Source of the DNA: JAWLCG01 sp041687295
GTDB lineage: Bacteria > Planctomycetota > Phycisphaerae > SM23-33 > FEN-1343
Length of the DNA: 7,932 nucleotides
NCBI GenBank assembly: GCA_041687295.1
Contig: JAWLCG010000231.1
Span: 1-7,932, forward strand
Direction of reading: 5' to 3'
Every line of letters starts with the position of its first letter. The stretch's first letter is position 1. This document shows positions 6,277 to 7,932 of the stretch, piece by piece. A program made the translations under genes and the position numbers. The notes under the pieces were generated by a model, which was not told the DNA's origin, ran no database searches, and worked only from the letters and a program-made list of their open reading frames with translations.

Positions 6277-6305
6277 CGCCCCGGGGCAGCCTGCTGGCCG
6301 GGGCG
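6277..6305. repeat. 8-bp inverted repeat with nested 3-bp hairpin between FHA and lipoprotein genes
   Basis: CGCCCCGG (6277-6284) and CCGGGGCG (6298-6305) pair perfectly. Inside, CAG (6287-6289) and CTG (6294-6296) can pair around CCTG. It lies 22 bp past the terminator candidate in the minus direction and about 120 bp upstream of the lipoprotein ATG. It could be a second terminator hairpin, a leader structure or an operator. In DNA this GC-rich, short palindromes arise easily, so confidence is modest. Confidence 0.4.
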
Positions 6306-6327
6306 GCGGAGCCGACGGCGCAACAAG

Positions 6328-6359
6328 CCGGCCCGCGCGACGCTCGTCGCGCGGGCCGG
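6328..6359 (-). terminator. Strong 14-bp hairpin, candidate terminator of the FHA gene
   Basis: CCGGCCCGCGCGAC (6328-6341) pairs perfectly with GTCGCGCGGGCCGG (6346-6359) around the loop GCTC. It begins 26 nt after the FHA stop codon. In the minus direction it is followed by CTTGTTGCG, a weak T-rich tail, so it fits an intrinsic terminator with a poor U-tract. A hairpin of this strength would also separate FHA from lipoprotein expression. Confidence 0.6.
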
Positions 6360-6385
6360 GGTGATTTCGATGCATGGGCTGAGGG

Positions 6386-6919
6386 TTACTGGGTCTTGTC
6401 GGACTCTTCCTCGAAGTCGATGTCTTCGAGGATGTCGTCCTCGTCGTCGTTGTCGGTGTTGAACTCGCCGATGAGCTCGAGGGCGAGTTCCTCCTCGCTG
6501 GCGGCCTTGCTCTTGGCGGGGTCCTTCTTGGCGCTCTTGGCGACCTTGGGCGCCTTGGGGGCCGGGGCGGCCGACTTCTCGGCGGCCTTGGCGGCCCGGA
6601 CGGCCACGGGCCTGACCTCGGTCGGCTCGCCGTCGATCTGCACGGTGAAGGTCACCGGCCCGACCTGCAGCCGATCGCCCGCCGACAGGGCCTGCTGGTT
6701 GACCCGCTGGCCGTTGACGTAGGTGCCGTTGCTGGAGTCCAGGTCGCGGACCGCCACGGCCTTGTCGGCCAGCTGGATCTGACAGTGCTGACGCGAAACG
6801 CCCTCCAGCGGCACCCGCAGGCCACAGTCCTGCCGCCGGCCGATCACCAGCTTCGAGGCCTTGACCGGGACATCCACACGCTGGCCATTGGGCTTGAAGA
6901 GGACCAGATTGACTTGCAT
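6386..6919 (-). CDS. FHA-domain protein with Ala/Lys/Pro linker and acidic tail, 177 aa
   Basis: FHA domains bind phosphothreonine peptides and report Ser/Thr kinase signalling. The domain fills about residues 5-98 and has the binding set intact: G27-R28, S42-R43 with H45 (VSRQH), and S63-N64-G65-T66 followed by YVNG. Residues about 104-140 are a low-complexity Ala/Lys/Pro linker, and 141-174 form a strongly acidic tail (EEELALELIGEF then Asp/Glu runs). No kinase, phosphatase or membrane segment is present, so it is probably a cytoplasmic adaptor. T155 in the tail sits in TDND, a T-x-x-D motif of the kind FHA domains favour. I chose the ATG at 6919 (MQVNLVLFKP) because GAGG lies 6 nt upstream and the first FHA strand starts there. 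The long upstream extension overlaps hemW on the other strand; an ATG at 6937 would add only six residues. Confidence 0.92.
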   Translation of the reverse strand: MQVNLVLFKPNGQRVDVPVKASKLVIGRRQDCGLRVPLEGVSRQHCQIQLADKAVAVRDLDSSNGTYVNGQRVNQQALSAGDRLQVGPVTFTVQIDGEPTEVRPVAVRAAKAAEKSAAPAPKAPKVAKSAKKDPAKSKAASEEELALELIGEFNTDNDDEDDILEDIDFEEESDKTQ

Positions 6920-6957
6920 GCACGACCTCGCCGTCATATTGCCCGCAGGGCGGAAGA

Positions 6958-6992
6958 AAAGATTGAACGGTCCCACACTTTCGGCAATCTTT
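6958..6992. promoter_or_regulatory. Perfect 8-bp inverted repeat in the divergent FHA/hemW promoter region
   Basis: AAAGATTG (6958-6965) and CAATCTTT (6985-6992) are exact reverse complements around a 19-bp spacer, in the only AT-rich stretch of the 78-bp gap between the two divergent genes. Half-sites 27 bp apart centre to centre are on the same DNA face for roughly 2.5 turns only approximately, so a dimeric repressor with widely spaced half-sites or a looped operator is possible. The right half-site ends 5 bp before the hemW ATG. It could instead form an mRNA hairpin. Confidence 0.4.
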
Positions 6993-7020
6993 ATTGTATG
7001 AAGCCCGCCCCCTGCCGCAA
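6993..7020 (-). promoter_or_regulatory. Weak candidate promoter of the FHA gene, overlapping the hemW start
   Basis: On the minus strand, TACAAT (6998-6993) matches the -10 consensus at five of six positions. TTGCGG (7020-7015) is 16 bp upstream and matches the -35 at three. Transcription would begin near 6986, inside the right arm of the inverted repeat. The -35 part is poor and the -10 overlaps the hemW ATG, so this is tentative. Confidence 0.25.
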
Positions 7021-7932
7021 GATATTTCTGGCCCCCGCCCCGCCGCCCGATCGGCCAACGAGCCTCTACGTCCACGTCCCCTTCTGCCGCAGCCGCTGCC
7101 GCTACTGCGACTTCTGCTCCAGCCCCCTCCAGCCCGCCCAGGCCGAACGGGCCGTGCGGGCCCTGCTCGCCGAGCTGCGCCGCCGCCAAGCCCTGCTGGC
7201 CGAGCCGCTGGCGACGCTGTTCGTCGGGGGCGGCACGCCGACCGTCCTGCCGGGCCCCCAGTTGGATGCCCTGCTGGCCGAGCTGGCGCCGCTGGCCGGC
7301 GAGGGGGCCGAGTTCACCGTCGAGGCCAACCCCGGCACGCTGACGGCCGAGGTCCTCGAAAGCCTCCGGGCCGCGGGCGTCAATCGGCTGAGCCTCGGCG
7401 TGCAGAGCTTCGATGCCGCCGAGCTGGCCCTGCTGGGGCGGATCCACTCATCCGAGCAGGCGGAGCGGGCCTTCGCCGACGCCCGGCGGGCGGGGTTCGC
7501 CAACGTGTCGCTCGACCTGATCTACGGCCTGCCGGGCCAGTCGCTGGCGACCTGGGCCGACTCGCTCGAGCGGGCCCTGGCCCTGGGGCCCGACCACCTC
7601 AGCGCCTACTGTCTAAGCCTCGAGCCCGGCACAGCCCTGTATGATGACGTCGCCGCCGGCCGACAGGACGAGCCCGACGAGGACACCCAGCGGGCCTGCT
7701 ACGAGCACCTGCTCGCCCGCACCGCCGACGCCGGCCTGGGGGCCTACGAGATCAGCAACTTCGCCCGCCCCGGCCACGCGTGCCGCCACAACCTCGTCTA
7801 CTGGCACAACCGCCCCTACCTGGGCATCGGCCCCTCGGCCGTCAGCTACGCCCACGGCGTCCGGGCGGCCAACCAGCGCGACCTGGAAACCTACTGCCAC
7901 CTCGTCGAGGCCGGCCGCGACCCCGCCGACCG
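6998..7932 (+). CDS. hemW: HemW-type radical SAM haem chaperone, 3' end outside the window
   Basis: HemW is the radical SAM relative of coproporphyrinogen oxidase HemN that inserts haem into respiratory proteins rather than making it. The iron-sulfur motif is C30-RSR-C34-RY-C37-DF, followed by SAM-binding GGGTP near 78-82, EANPGT (109-114), SLGVQSFD (132-139), and DLIYGLPGQ. HNLVYW (264-269) is typical of HemW. HemN usually has CxxxCxxCxC; here the CxxxCxxCDF form fits HemW, though an extra C40 is present. The window ends after 311 codons; a usual family length of about 380 aa leaves roughly 70 residues beyond the edge. The ATG at 6998 has no Shine-Dalgarno sequence and only 78 bp separate it from the divergent FHA start, so translation may be leaderless or SD-independent. 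HemN misannotation is the main alternative. Confidence 0.93.
   Translation, partial: MKPAPCRKIFLAPAPPPDRPTSLYVHVPFCRSRCRYCDFCSSPLQPAQAERAVRALLAELRRRQALLAEPLATLFVGGGTPTVLPGPQLDALLAELAPLAGEGAEFTVEANPGTLTAEVLESLRAAGVNRLSLGVQSFDAAELALLGRIHSSEQAERAFADARRAGFANVSLDLIYGLPGQSLATWADSLERALALGPDHLSAYCLSLEPGTALYDDVAAGRQDEPDEDTQRACYEHLLARTADAGLGAYEISNFARPGHACRHNLVYWHNRPYLGIGPSAVSYAHGVRAANQRDLETYCHLVEAGRDPAD

Noticed and set aside
4873..6462. 529-aa plus-strand frame opposite the lipoprotein gene
   Set aside because: It spans the lipoprotein gene and the terminator hairpin in antisense and lacks any domain; the minus strand has a lipobox and a strong ribosome binding site.
6386..7447. 353-aa minus-strand reading that extends FHA across hemW
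   Set aside because: The extra N-terminal 176 residues are antisense to clear HemW motifs, and the FHA fold starts at the ATG at 6919.
3227..7932. A haem-synthesis cluster made of URO-D and HemW
   Set aside because: URO-D lacks the HemE loop, HemW is a haem chaperone, and two unrelated genes on the opposite strand from hemW separate them.

Overview
The window is GC-rich (about two thirds G+C by eye) and carries six protein genes. Five are on the minus strand: a tandem ferritin-like protein, a sulfatase, a uroporphyrinogen-decarboxylase-family (URO-D) protein, a lipoprotein and an FHA-domain protein. The sixth, a hemW-type radical SAM gene, is on the plus strand and runs off the right edge. 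Type I sulfatases, a corrinoid/URO-D-like protein without the usual catalytic motif, an FHA protein with an acidic tail, and short palindromic repeats in nearly every intergenic gap together point to a Planctomycetota-type bacterium, perhaps Phycisphaerae. That assignment is inference from gene content and style; there is no rRNA or other marker gene here.

Layout from left to right. Positions 1-49 hold a long inverted repeat at the 3' side of the ferritin-like gene (71-1300, minus), which has a candidate promoter at 1379-1407. Next is a hairpin repeat (1433-1507), then the sulfatase (1524-3032, minus). The gap 3033-3226 contains a short tandem repeat, a variant of the same hairpin, and a 7-bp-period repeat that overlaps the URO-D stop codon. 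The URO-D family gene occupies 3227-4348 (minus). A 407-bp gap follows, filled with palindromic elements including a second full copy of the hairpin repeat. The lipoprotein gene is at 4756-6156 (minus). A gap with two hairpins, one of them a good terminator candidate, leads to the FHA gene (6386-6919, minus). A 78-bp divergent promoter region with a perfect 8-bp inverted repeat separates it from hemW (6998 to the right edge, plus).

The five minus-strand genes lie 194 to 407 bp apart, most with their own ribosome binding site and all with structured DNA just 3' of the stop. They look like separate transcription units rather than one operon, and I see no pathway joining them. URO-D and HemW both carry haem-related family names, but neither appears to be a haem-synthesis enzyme, so their proximity should not be read as a haem operon.

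I found no clear new multi-gene system. The most unusual content is between the genes: a repeated hairpin with a compensating base change, a repeat that puts stop codons in all three frames at the end of a gene, and a nested palindrome in the URO-D leader. Within proteins, the items worth a second look are the duplicated ferritin-like fold with one complete and one degenerate di-iron site, the URO-D protein without a canonical active site, and a possible self-binding phosphothreonine motif in the FHA protein.
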